Assembly (NCBI RefSeq): GCF_029080175.1
Contig: NZ_JARFJC010000026.1
Source: Luteipulveratus flavus
GTDB taxonomy: Bacteria > Actinomycetota > Actinomycetes > Actinomycetales > Dermatophilaceae
Reading direction: 5' to 3' (one strand)
DNA length: 64,000 bases
Below the pieces are notes generated by a model. The model was not told the origin of the DNA and ran no database searches. It was given only the letters and a program-made list of their open reading frames with translations. Position numbers and translations under genes: made by a program. Of this stretch, positions 33,694 through 41,096 are shown piece after piece. How positions within the stretch are numbered: the first letter of the stretch is position 1; each line of letters starts with the position of its first letter.

Positions 33694-35659
33694 GGGCATA
33701 GCTCGCCTGAATCTGTGGCAGCAGCCACTTCCAGACCATCGGCGCGGCGTCCCGGGAGAAGTGCGCCCGGTCGGCGAAAAGGGTGACGCCGGCCCGGGTG
33801 GGCTCGTACCCGCGGGGGCAGGTCGCGGCCTGCAGGTCGATGACGTGCACGGCGCCCGGGTGGCGGGCCGCCCAGCTCTTCAGCACGCCGTTGACCCAGC
33901 TCGGGTCCCGGACGACCCGGCGCACCTGAGCGAGGTCCGCCGCACCGGCACCCGATCGGCCGCCCGTCTGGTCCGAGGGCAGGTCGCGGCACGGCAGGGT
34001 GACCAGCTGCAGCCGGCCGGCGCTGCCGAGGCGCGCGAGCAGGTCGTCCAGACCGCGGTCGATCACCTGGGCGTACCGGGGATCCCCCGGCCGGACGACC
34101 GTGCCGTCCGGCGCCCGGTGCGGGTAGGCGAGCATCGTCCAGGCGAGGACCACGAGGACCTGGCTGCCGGACGACCGGAAGTCCGCGGGCCAGCGTTCGC
34201 GGGTCGTCCGGCAGGGCGCCTGGACGGGGATGTCCTGCTCCCCCGTCGTCGCGGTCGCCGGCAGCAGGTCGCACCCCTCGCGTGCCTGGTTGCGCAGGCT
34301 CACCCCGGGGTAGGTCGCGGCCGGGAAGTCGTCAGCCAGCTGCTGCGCGACCGAGTCCCCCAGGACGGAGATCCGCTGCGGTGAGCCGCCCGGGTCGTAC
34401 GCCCGCTGGCCCGCGACCAGGTCCGGCTGGCGCTCCGACAGAGCCGGCGCGGGCGTGCTCCACAGCAGGACCGACCCGGCGAGCACGGCCGCGACCGCCG
34501 GGCCGAGGGTCCAGCGTCGTCCGCGCCTCGCCAGCGGCAGCCCACGCAGGCCGTGGGCGAGCACCGGTGCCTCCAGGTAGCGGTAGGACGCGGCCGCTGC
34601 GGCGAGCGTCAGCACCAGCTGCACCAGGGCCGCGAGCGGTCGCGGGACGCCGTCCAGCGGCACCCACAGGTGGATCGGCCAGTGGTAGAGGTAGATGCCG
34701 TAGGAGATCCGGCCCAGGTACGGCAGCGGTCGCAGGCTCATCAGGCGGTTCAGCGGAGAGGGCCGCTCGTCGACCGCCGACCAGGCCACCAGCCCCGCGG
34801 CGAGCGCGAACAGCAGCACGCCGCCCTCGGTGTAGACCCACTGCGTCGCCTCGTCCAGCAGGAAGACCGCGCTGAGCGAGGTCGCGAAGCCGACCCAGCC
34901 CATCGCCTCGGTCGCCGCCCGTGGCAGCAGCGCCGGCCGCCGCCCGTCGCTGCCGCGCCCGAGCAGGAACCCGACCGCCACACCGACGAGCAGAGCCTGC
35001 ACGCGGGTGTCGGTGCCGTAGTAGAGCCGCGACGGGCCGGCCGACTGCGCGAGGTGCGCCGTCCACACGGCCGCGCCGACCGCGAGCGCGAGCACGACGC
35101 CGGACCGCAGCGCCCGCCGGCGGGCCAGGACGCACAGCCCGAGCAGCAGGAACGGCACGACGAGGTAGAACTGCTCCTCCACCGACAGCGTCCACGCGTG
35201 CCGCAGCGGGGACGGCATGCCGAACTGGTCGAAGTAGGCGTCGTTGCGCTGGACGAGCCGCCAGTTGAGGAAGAACCCCAGCGTGGCCGCCGCGTCACCG
35301 CCCCACAGCCGGCGCTGCTCCCCCTCACCGATGAGCAGTGTCGCGACGAGGACGGCGGCGACCAGGACCAGCATCGCGGGGAGGACGCGACGCGCTCGGC
35401 GGACGTAGAACGCGATCGCGTCGATGCGGCCGGTCCGCGCGTGCTCGCTGAGAAGGATGCGCGTGATCAGGAAGCCGGAGAAGACGAAGAAGTGGTTGAT
35501 CCCGATCCAGCCGCCGGCGAGGCGGGTCACGCCGAGGTGGTAGAGCACGACCAGGATCACGAAGAGCCCGCGGTAGCCGTCCATCGCGGCGAACCGGACG
35601 GGCGGGGCCGACGTCGCCCCGCTGCGTCGGGACCGCCGGGTCGCGAATACGGCGCTCAT
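33683..35659 (-). CDS. Acyltransferase-3 / SGNH fusion (OafA-type)
   Basis: ATG 35659 overlaps the upstream stop and gives 658 residues; the longer frame upstream is a shadow of the neighbouring gene. Residues 20-380 are an acyltransferase-3 domain: DGYRGLFVILVVLYHLGVT with the His, GINHFFVFSGFLITRIL, and LSVEEQFYLVVPF. Residues about 430-655 are an SGNH domain with block I SVLGDSVAQQL, and the Asp/His pair in FADRAHFSRD. In OafA-type enzymes the SGNH domain sits outside the membrane and hands the acyl group to the sugar. Sugar and acyl group are not known. Confidence 0.88.
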   Translation of the reverse strand: MSAVFATRRSRRSGATSAPPVRFAAMDGYRGLFVILVVLYHLGVTRLAGGWIGINHFFVFSGFLITRILLSEHARTGRIDAIAFYVRRARRVLPAMLVLVAAVLVATLLIGEGEQRRLWGGDAAATLGFFLNWRLVQRNDAYFDQFGMPSPLRHAWTLSVEEQFYLVVPFLLLGLCVLARRRALRSGVVLALAVGAAVWTAHLAQSAGPSRLYYGTDTRVQALLVGVAVGFLLGRGSDGRRPALLPRAATEAMGWVGFATSLSAVFLLDEATQWVYTEGGVLLFALAAGLVAWSAVDERPSPLNRLMSLRPLPYLGRISYGIYLYHWPIHLWVPLDGVPRPLAALVQLVLTLAAAAASYRYLEAPVLAHGLRGLPLARRGRRWTLGPAVAAVLAGSVLLWSTPAPALSERQPDLVAGQRAYDPGGSPQRISVLGDSVAQQLADDFPAATYPGVSLRNQAREGCDLLPATATTGEQDIPVQAPCRTTRERWPADFRSSGSQVLVVLAWTMLAYPHRAPDGTVVRPGDPRYAQVIDRGLDDLLARLGSAGRLQLVTLPCRDLPSDQTGGRSGAGAADLAQVRRVVRDPSWVNGVLKSWAARHPGAVHVIDLQAATCPRGYEPTRAGVTLFADRAHFSRDAAPMVWKWLLPQIQASYAPVR

Positions 35660-37623
35660 GAACGGGCTCCGGCGCGCTGCTCGTACGCGGTCCGGATCGA
35701 CGGGGCCAGCCAGGTCCAGATCATCGGGGTCGCCGGCGCGGAGAAGTGGATGCCGTCGCCGTACAGCGGGACGCCGTGCACGGCGGGCCGGAAGCCGGTG
35801 GCGCAGCCGAGCGCGCCGTACAGGTCCAGCACCGGCACCTGGTGCGCGCCGGCCCAGCTGCGGATGATCCGGTTGAGCACGACCGGGTCGGCGCCGGCGT
35901 CGGCGAATCTCGGGTGCTGCTCCAGGTAGGCGCGGTAGCTGTCCGGGAGGTAGGCGATGTCGCGGTCGCGGCACGGCACGGTGACGACCTGGACCTGCGC
36001 CGCGCCGGCGGAACGCGCGTCGGCGCGCAGCTGCTCCAGGCGTGCGACGACGGCACGCTCGTACCGCGGGTCGTCCAGCCCCACCGGGCGCCCGTCCAGC
36101 ACGTGCGGCAACGACGCCAGGGTCCCGGTCATCAGGACGAGGACGTCGACCGAGTCCTGGCGCACCCGGGCGCCGACGTCGCGCTTGATCGCCAGGCAGG
36201 TGGGCGTGGCGGTCGTCCGCTCGCGGTCCGACCAGCCGAGCGGGACGTCGGTGAGGTCGCAGCCGGGCTCGGCGAGCCCGACGGTGCGCAGGTCGGAGTA
36301 CGCCGCGGGCTTGCCCTCGAGCAGCTTGAACGGCACCGAGTCCCCGAGCAGACCCACAGTCACGGGGGTGGGTCGCGGCGTGTACGCGGGAGTCCCGGCC
36401 ACCAGGGCCGGGCCGGTGCCGCTGCCGGATGCGGGACCGGCAGCGGCGACGTTGCCGACCGCGTACGAGGCGGCCAGGACCGCGGTGACGCTGGCGGCGA
36501 CCGCCATCCGGCCGGCTCCGCGCCCGCCGGGCACGAGCGCGCGGACGCCACCACGCAGGACGCGCCGCTCGACCAGCTCGTACGACGCCGCCGCGACAGC
36601 CACCGTGACGGGGATGCCGATCACGACCTGCAGCCAGGTCGGTGCCTGCGGGGCGGCGCGGACGAACCACAGGTGGATCGGCCAGTGCCACAGGTACAGC
36701 CCGTAGGAGAGCTTCCCCAGGTAGGCGAGCGGTCGCCAGCCGAGGACGTCGCCGAGGAGAGAGGGACGCGGGTCGGCGCACGCGGTGACCAGCGCGGCGG
36801 CGACGAGCGAGCTCAGCAAGATGCCGCCCGACCCGAACATCCAGCCGCTGAACGGTGCCACGGTCAGGTAGGCGACGGCCATCCCCGCCAACCCGCCCCA
36901 GCCGAGGACCGCGAGAGCCGGCGGCGACAACCGGTCGGGCAGCCGGCCGCCCCGACGCAGGCCGAGCAGGAGGGCGAGCGCCACCCCCACCAGCAGCGAC
37001 TGCACGCGCGTGTCGGTGCCGTAGTACGCATGGGCCTGCGCCGAGGTGGAGCCGGTCCCGACCGCCGCGGTCCAGACGGCGGACGCGACCGCGAGCCCGA
37101 GCACCACGGTCACCTGGGCTCGCCGGCTGCGCAGCACGAACAGCGCCGCGATCAGCAGCGGGACCAGGACGTAGAACTGCTCCTCCACCGACAGGGTCCA
37201 GGCGTGCCGCAGGAACGAGGGGTTGCCGAACGCCTCGAAGTACTGGTCGTCGCGCAGGATCAGCCGCCAGTTCATGACGTACCCCAGCGTCGCGAGCACA
37301 TCGCCCCGCAGCGCCCGGCGCACGTCGTCGTCCGCGACCAGCAGTCCGTACGCGCACAACGTGCCCAGCAGGAGCAGCAGGCCGGGCAGGAGACGGCGGG
37401 CGCGACGCCGGTAGAAACCGAGCACGTCGATGTCGCCGTAGTCGATCCGCTCCTCGATCAGCAGGCGGGCGATCAGGAAGCCCGACAGCACGAAGAACAG
37501 GTTGATGCCGACCCAGGCCCCCTGCAGACCGCTGACGCCGAGGTGGAACGCCATGAAGGTGAGCATGGCGATGCCCCGGACGCCGTCCAGGGCAGGTCGG
37601 TTGCGGTAGCGCGAGCGGGCCAA
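35656..37623 (-). CDS. Acyltransferase-3 / SGNH fusion (OafA-type)
   Basis: TTG 37623 is preceded by GGAGG at good spacing; 655 residues. The acyltransferase part has ALDGVRGIAMLTFMAFHLGV, GINLFFVLSGFLIARLL and HAWTLSVEEQFYVLVP. After the last membrane helix, the SGNH part has block I VGLLGDSVPFKLL, and GDGIHFSAPATP with the catalytic Asp and His. It is a close paralogue of its downstream partner (overlapping by ATGA), probably by duplication; the pair may act on different positions or monomers. Confidence 0.88.
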   Translation of the reverse strand: MARSRYRNRPALDGVRGIAMLTFMAFHLGVSGLQGAWVGINLFFVLSGFLIARLLIEERIDYGDIDVLGFYRRRARRLLPGLLLLLGTLCAYGLLVADDDVRRALRGDVLATLGYVMNWRLILRDDQYFEAFGNPSFLRHAWTLSVEEQFYVLVPLLIAALFVLRSRRAQVTVVLGLAVASAVWTAAVGTGSTSAQAHAYYGTDTRVQSLLVGVALALLLGLRRGGRLPDRLSPPALAVLGWGGLAGMAVAYLTVAPFSGWMFGSGGILLSSLVAAALVTACADPRPSLLGDVLGWRPLAYLGKLSYGLYLWHWPIHLWFVRAAPQAPTWLQVVIGIPVTVAVAAASYELVERRVLRGGVRALVPGGRGAGRMAVAASVTAVLAASYAVGNVAAAGPASGSGTGPALVAGTPAYTPRPTPVTVGLLGDSVPFKLLEGKPAAYSDLRTVGLAEPGCDLTDVPLGWSDRERTTATPTCLAIKRDVGARVRQDSVDVLVLMTGTLASLPHVLDGRPVGLDDPRYERAVVARLEQLRADARSAGAAQVQVVTVPCRDRDIAYLPDSYRAYLEQHPRFADAGADPVVLNRIIRSWAGAHQVPVLDLYGALGCATGFRPAVHGVPLYGDGIHFSAPATPMIWTWLAPSIRTAYEQRAGARS

Positions 37624-37728
37624 GCGAGATCCTCCACGATCCGGGTCCGGGCGGGGCGGGCCCGAGAGATACTACGGACGCGGGGTAGGAGATACCTGCC
37701 GATCGGTACAGAACGCGCTCAGCCCATC

Positions 37729-37750
37729 CGGCCGGCCCTCGCGCCGGCCG
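37729..37750 (-). terminator. Hairpin after the small membrane protein gene
   Basis: CGGCCGGC (37729-37736) and GCCGGCCG (37743-37750) form an 8-bp stem with a 6-base loop. On the - strand it starts three bases after the stop at 37754. There is no T-tract, so termination is only likely. Confidence 0.45.
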
Positions 37751-37753
37751 ACC

Positions 37754-38266
37754 TCAGCGGCGCGGGGAGTCGTCGTCGTAGCGGCGGCTGCGGCGGGGGA
37801 CGTAGCGGTCCGATCCCCCGTCCTCGGAGGAGTGGCGGAACGAGCGCTCCTCGGTGGCGTCGCGGTCCTCGTCGTAACGCTCCTCGTCGACGGAGCGCCG
37901 CTCGCGGACGTCACCGTCCTCCAGGCGGTCTCGCGATCCGGACACCGAACGGACCTCGTTGCGGCGGTCGAAGCCGAACAGCGCCGTGCCGATCGCGGCC
38001 ACCGCGAGAGCGATGAGCCCCGAGAAGATCGCACGCATGCGGTAGACGTCCGGAAGATCGCGGCAGATGTTCTTCGGGAAGGTCTCCGTCGGCGGCGATG
38101 ACGCGCTCCCGCAGTCGAAGAACTGCCCGTTCGAGCCCAGGAACGTGACCGGCACGAAGTACCAGTAGGCCGCCACGCCGAGCAGCGCGAGGCCGATCAG
38201 GAGAGACACCTTGGTCCCGGTGCGAGGGCTCAGAACAGTGCGGGATTCGTCTCCGTCATGGGGCAT
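37754..38266 (-). CDS. Two-helix membrane protein with charged tail
   Basis: I choose ATG 38266, seven bases after a TAGTAT -10 box (leaderless); ATG 38275 overlaps that box. The product has 170 residues. Helix one (about residues 24-44, VSLLIGLALLGVAAYWYFVP) and helix two (about 80-100, AIFSGLIALAVAAIGTALFG) flank an outside loop with two Cys (FFDCGS and NICRDL). The last 65 residues are rich in Arg, Asp and Glu (RRSVDEERYDEDRDATEERS). No family is recognised. Its place between the acyltransferase operons suggests an envelope role. Confidence 0.65.
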   Translation of the reverse strand: MPHDGDESRTVLSPRTGTKVSLLIGLALLGVAAYWYFVPVTFLGSNGQFFDCGSASSPPTETFPKNICRDLPDVYRMRAIFSGLIALAVAAIGTALFGFDRRNEVRSVSGSRDRLEDGDVRERRSVDEERYDEDRDATEERSFRHSSEDGGSDRYVPRRSRRYDDDSPRR

Positions 38267-38273
38267 GCCGCGC

Positions 38274-38304
38274 ATACTAGTTGTGACGAGGGCCACGATG
38301 TCTA
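38274..38304 (-). promoter_or_regulatory. Promoter for a leaderless transcript
   Basis: On the - strand TAGACA (38304-38299) and TAGTAT (38279-38274) are separated by 19 bases. The -10 box is seven bases from ATG 38266, the usual arrangement for leaderless mRNAs in actinobacteria. Confidence 0.5.
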
Positions 38305-38391
38305 CCAATGAGTACGTAGGATCACCGGCAACCTCGGAGCCCGGGGTGCGCTCGTCCGAACCACCGCCGTCCCGTCGTTGAGAGCAGATCG

Positions 38392-40320
38392 TTGGCCCAC
38401 CACAAGCACGCGTCACTCCCCTACCGCCCGGCCCTGGACGGGTTGCGGGGTGTCGCCGTCCTCGCGGTCCTCGTCTACCACGTCAACGGGTCATGGGCCC
38501 GGGGCGGCTGGCTCGGCGTGGACCTCTTCTTCGTCCTGTCCGGATTTCTGATCACCTCGCTGCTGCTGCAGGAGCACCGGCGCTGGGGCAGCATCGACCT
38601 GCTCGGCTTCTGGATGTCCCGAGCGCGTCGGTTGCTCCCGGCGCTGGTGGTCGTGCTCATCGCGGTGCTCGTGGCGGCGTGGTTCTGGACCGTTCAGACC
38701 CGCCGGGCGACGGTCGGGTGGGATGTCCTCTCCGCACTGGGCTACGTGGCGAACTGGCGGTTCATCGCCGGCGACGAGAGCTACTTCTCCTCGATCGCCA
38801 TGCCGTCCCCGGTGCTCCACATGTGGTCCCTGTCCATCGAGGAGCAGTACTACCTCGCGTTCCCGCTCCTGCTCACGGCACTCACGGCTGTGGTGCGCAG
38901 CCGCCGCACCTGTGCCGCCGTCCTCGGCGTGCTCGCCCTGCTCTCGGCCTGGTGGATGACCCACCTGTACGTCCCGGGCGCCGACCCCTCCCGCGTCTAC
39001 TACGGCACCGACACCCGAGCGTTCGAGCTCTTGATCGGCGCCACCGCCGCGTGCCTGCTGAGCGGGCGCGAGCTCCGGCGTGGCCGACCGCGCCGGACGG
39101 ACTCCGTCCTGGGCATCGCGGCCTGGCCGGCACTGGCGATCTTCGTGATCTGCTTCCTGCTCCTCCCCGAAGGTTCCACCGTGCCGTTCGAGGGCGGTCT
39201 GGCTCTGCTCGCCGTCGTCGCGGTCGTCCCGATCGCGGCCGCGTCCTCGCGGACACCGAGCGCGTTCCAGCGGGCGCTGGCGGTCGAGCCGCTGCGGCGG
39301 CTGGGTCTCATCAGCTACGCGCTGTACCTCTGGCACTGGCCGGTCATCGTCTTCCTCAACCCGTCGGTCATGCCGGTGGACGGCCTCGCCCTCTCGGTCG
39401 TGCAGATCGTCACCTCCCTGCTGCTGGCCTCCCTCACGTTCCTGTACGTCGAGCGCCCCATCCGCAGCAGGGGCTTCGCGGCGCTCATCCCGCGCCAGCC
39501 GCGGCCGAGCGTCATCGCGGCGTGGTCGGCCGTGCCGTTGATCGTCGTCGGAGCGCTCGCGCTACCGCTCAACACCTCCTCCAGCAGCGCCGACACGCCA
39601 CACGGCAGCTCGGTGACGCTGCCCCAGCCGAGGTACGTGCCGAGCACCACCACGCGGAGCGTGATCCTGGTCGGTAACTCCATCCCGGTGAGCCTGACCA
39701 ACTACTTCGACGGATCCAGCTTCTCGGACCTGCAGGTCAGCCGGTCGGCGAACCTCGGCTGCGACCCGTTCCCCGGCCGTCAGTACGTCGGTGACGAGCT
39801 CCAGGTGCCCTCCGCCGACTGCGTGCAGTGGCACACGACCTGGACCGACAAGATCGCCGAGACCCGCCCGGACCTGACCCTCTTCTTCGTGCCTCAGACC
39901 CTCGTCAGCGACTACGAGGTCGATGGCCGGCGGATCCGGTACGGCACCGCCGAGCACGACCGGTTCATCACGGCTTCCCTCGAGCACGTCCGGACGCAGA
40001 TCGCGCAGCACGGGGGCAAGAGGCTGGCGATCTCGACCCTGTCGTGCCACGACCAACCCGACTTCGGCAAGAATCCGGAGGCGGCGAACGTGAGCAACAT
40101 CGCCAGAGTGCGGCACGTCAACGCCATCGCGACCGCCTGGGCCCGGCAGAAGCAGGTCGGCGTCGTCGACACCTTCTCCGCGGTGTGCGCGGGCGGCTTC
40201 CACGAACGCGTCAACGGCGTCCCCCTGTACGCCGACGGGCTGCACTTCACCAAGACCTCGGCGCCGATCATCTGGAACTGGCTCGCGCCGCAGCTGCAGC
40301 AGCTCGCGGGACGACCGTGA
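38392..40320 (+). CDS. Acyltransferase-3 / SGNH fusion with GNS block I
   Basis: TTG 38392 gives 642 residues. The acyltransferase domain has ALDGLRGVAVLAVLVYHVNG, GVDLFFVLSGFLITSLLL and SLSIEEQYYLAFPL. The C-terminal SGNH domain has block I ILVGNSIPVSLTNYF in place of the usual GDS, and YADGLHFTKT with the Asp and His. The Ser nucleophile is kept, so activity may remain; the Asp to Asn change is a difference from its two paralogues. Its stop overlaps the nucleotidyltransferase GTG, so the two are co-translated. Confidence 0.85.
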   Translation: MAHHKHASLPYRPALDGLRGVAVLAVLVYHVNGSWARGGWLGVDLFFVLSGFLITSLLLQEHRRWGSIDLLGFWMSRARRLLPALVVVLIAVLVAAWFWTVQTRRATVGWDVLSALGYVANWRFIAGDESYFSSIAMPSPVLHMWSLSIEEQYYLAFPLLLTALTAVVRSRRTCAAVLGVLALLSAWWMTHLYVPGADPSRVYYGTDTRAFELLIGATAACLLSGRELRRGRPRRTDSVLGIAAWPALAIFVICFLLLPEGSTVPFEGGLALLAVVAVVPIAAASSRTPSAFQRALAVEPLRRLGLISYALYLWHWPVIVFLNPSVMPVDGLALSVVQIVTSLLLASLTFLYVERPIRSRGFAALIPRQPRPSVIAAWSAVPLIVVGALALPLNTSSSSADTPHGSSVTLPQPRYVPSTTTRSVILVGNSIPVSLTNYFDGSSFSDLQVSRSANLGCDPFPGRQYVGDELQVPSADCVQWHTTWTDKIAETRPDLTLFFVPQTLVSDYEVDGRRIRYGTAEHDRFITASLEHVRTQIAQHGGKRLAISTLSCHDQPDFGKNPEAANVSNIARVRHVNAIATAWARQKQVGVVDTFSAVCAGGFHERVNGVPLYADGLHFTKTSAPIIWNWLAPQLQQLAGRP

Positions 40321-41084
40321 GCCGGCGCGGCCGTCGTGCCGCCGTCGTCCTCGCCGGCGGGCGCGGCACCCGCATGGGTGGTCTCGTCCGGGACGTCCCG
40401 AAGCCGCTCCTGCCGGTCGCCGGTCGTCCGCTCATCACCTACCAGCTCGAGCGCCTCGCCGCCGCGGACGTCACCGACGTGGTCGTCGCCACGGGCTACC
40501 TCGCCGACGCCTTTCCCGCCGCCCTGGGAGACGGGTCGGCCTACGGCGTGACGCTGCGGCTGGTCGTCGAGGACCGACCGCTGGGCACCGGCGGTGGCCT
40601 GCGACGCGCCCTCGACGCCGCCGGGCTCGGCTCCGGCGACACCGTGGTCGTGGTCAACGGCGACCTGCTGTCGGGTCACGACCTCGGGTCCCAGCTCGCG
40701 GCGTTCGAGCAGGACCGTTCCCAGCGCGGTGCGGTGGCGACGCTCCACGTCCGTCGGGTCGACGACGCGAGGCCCTACGGGCTGGTCGAGACCGGTCCGG
40801 ACGGTCGCATCCACAGCTTCCGTGAGAAGCCGAGCACGCCGTGCGCGGGACTCATCAACGCCGGCACCTACGTCGTCGATCCGTCCCTGCTGTCCGAGGT
40901 CGACCCCGGCACGGTCAGCTCGCTGGAGCGGGACGTCCTCCCCGCAGCAATCGCGCGCGGAGCCGTCCTGACCGCGCACCGACAGGACAGCGACTTCCTG
41001 GACGTCGGGACACCGGAGGCCCTGCAGCAGGCCGAGAGCTCACCGCTCGTTCGTGCGAGAGCAGGCCACGACCGAGGCGTGTGA
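40317..41084 (+). CDS. Sugar-nucleotide pyrophosphorylase-type nucleotidyltransferase
   Basis: GTG 40317 overlaps the previous stop; 255 residues. The N-terminal motif is VVLAGGRGTRMGGLVRDVPK, followed by PLLPVAGRPLI, which bind nucleotide and contain the catalytic Lys/Arg. Further motifs are VVNGDLLSGHDLG with the metal-binding Asp, and INAGTYVVDPSLL. This is the NTP_transferase family that makes NDP-sugars from sugar-1-phosphates (mannose-1-P guanylyl- or glucose-1-P-type). It is short and lacks a left-handed helix domain. It may supply the donor for the nearby glycosyltransferases. Confidence 0.85.
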   Translation: MSRRGRRAAVVLAGGRGTRMGGLVRDVPKPLLPVAGRPLITYQLERLAAADVTDVVVATGYLADAFPAALGDGSAYGVTLRLVVEDRPLGTGGGLRRALDAAGLGSGDTVVVVNGDLLSGHDLGSQLAAFEQDRSQRGAVATLHVRRVDDARPYGLVETGPDGRIHSFREKPSTPCAGLINAGTYVVDPSLLSEVDPGTVSSLERDVLPAAIARGAVLTAHRQDSDFLDVGTPEALQQAESSPLVRARAGHDRGV

Positions 41085-41096
41085 TCAGACGTTGGG

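Noticed and set aside
33683..37357. A single 1224-residue acyltransferase
   Set aside because: The first 566 residues are out-of-frame sequence of the neighbouring acyltransferase; the real start overlaps its stop at 35659.
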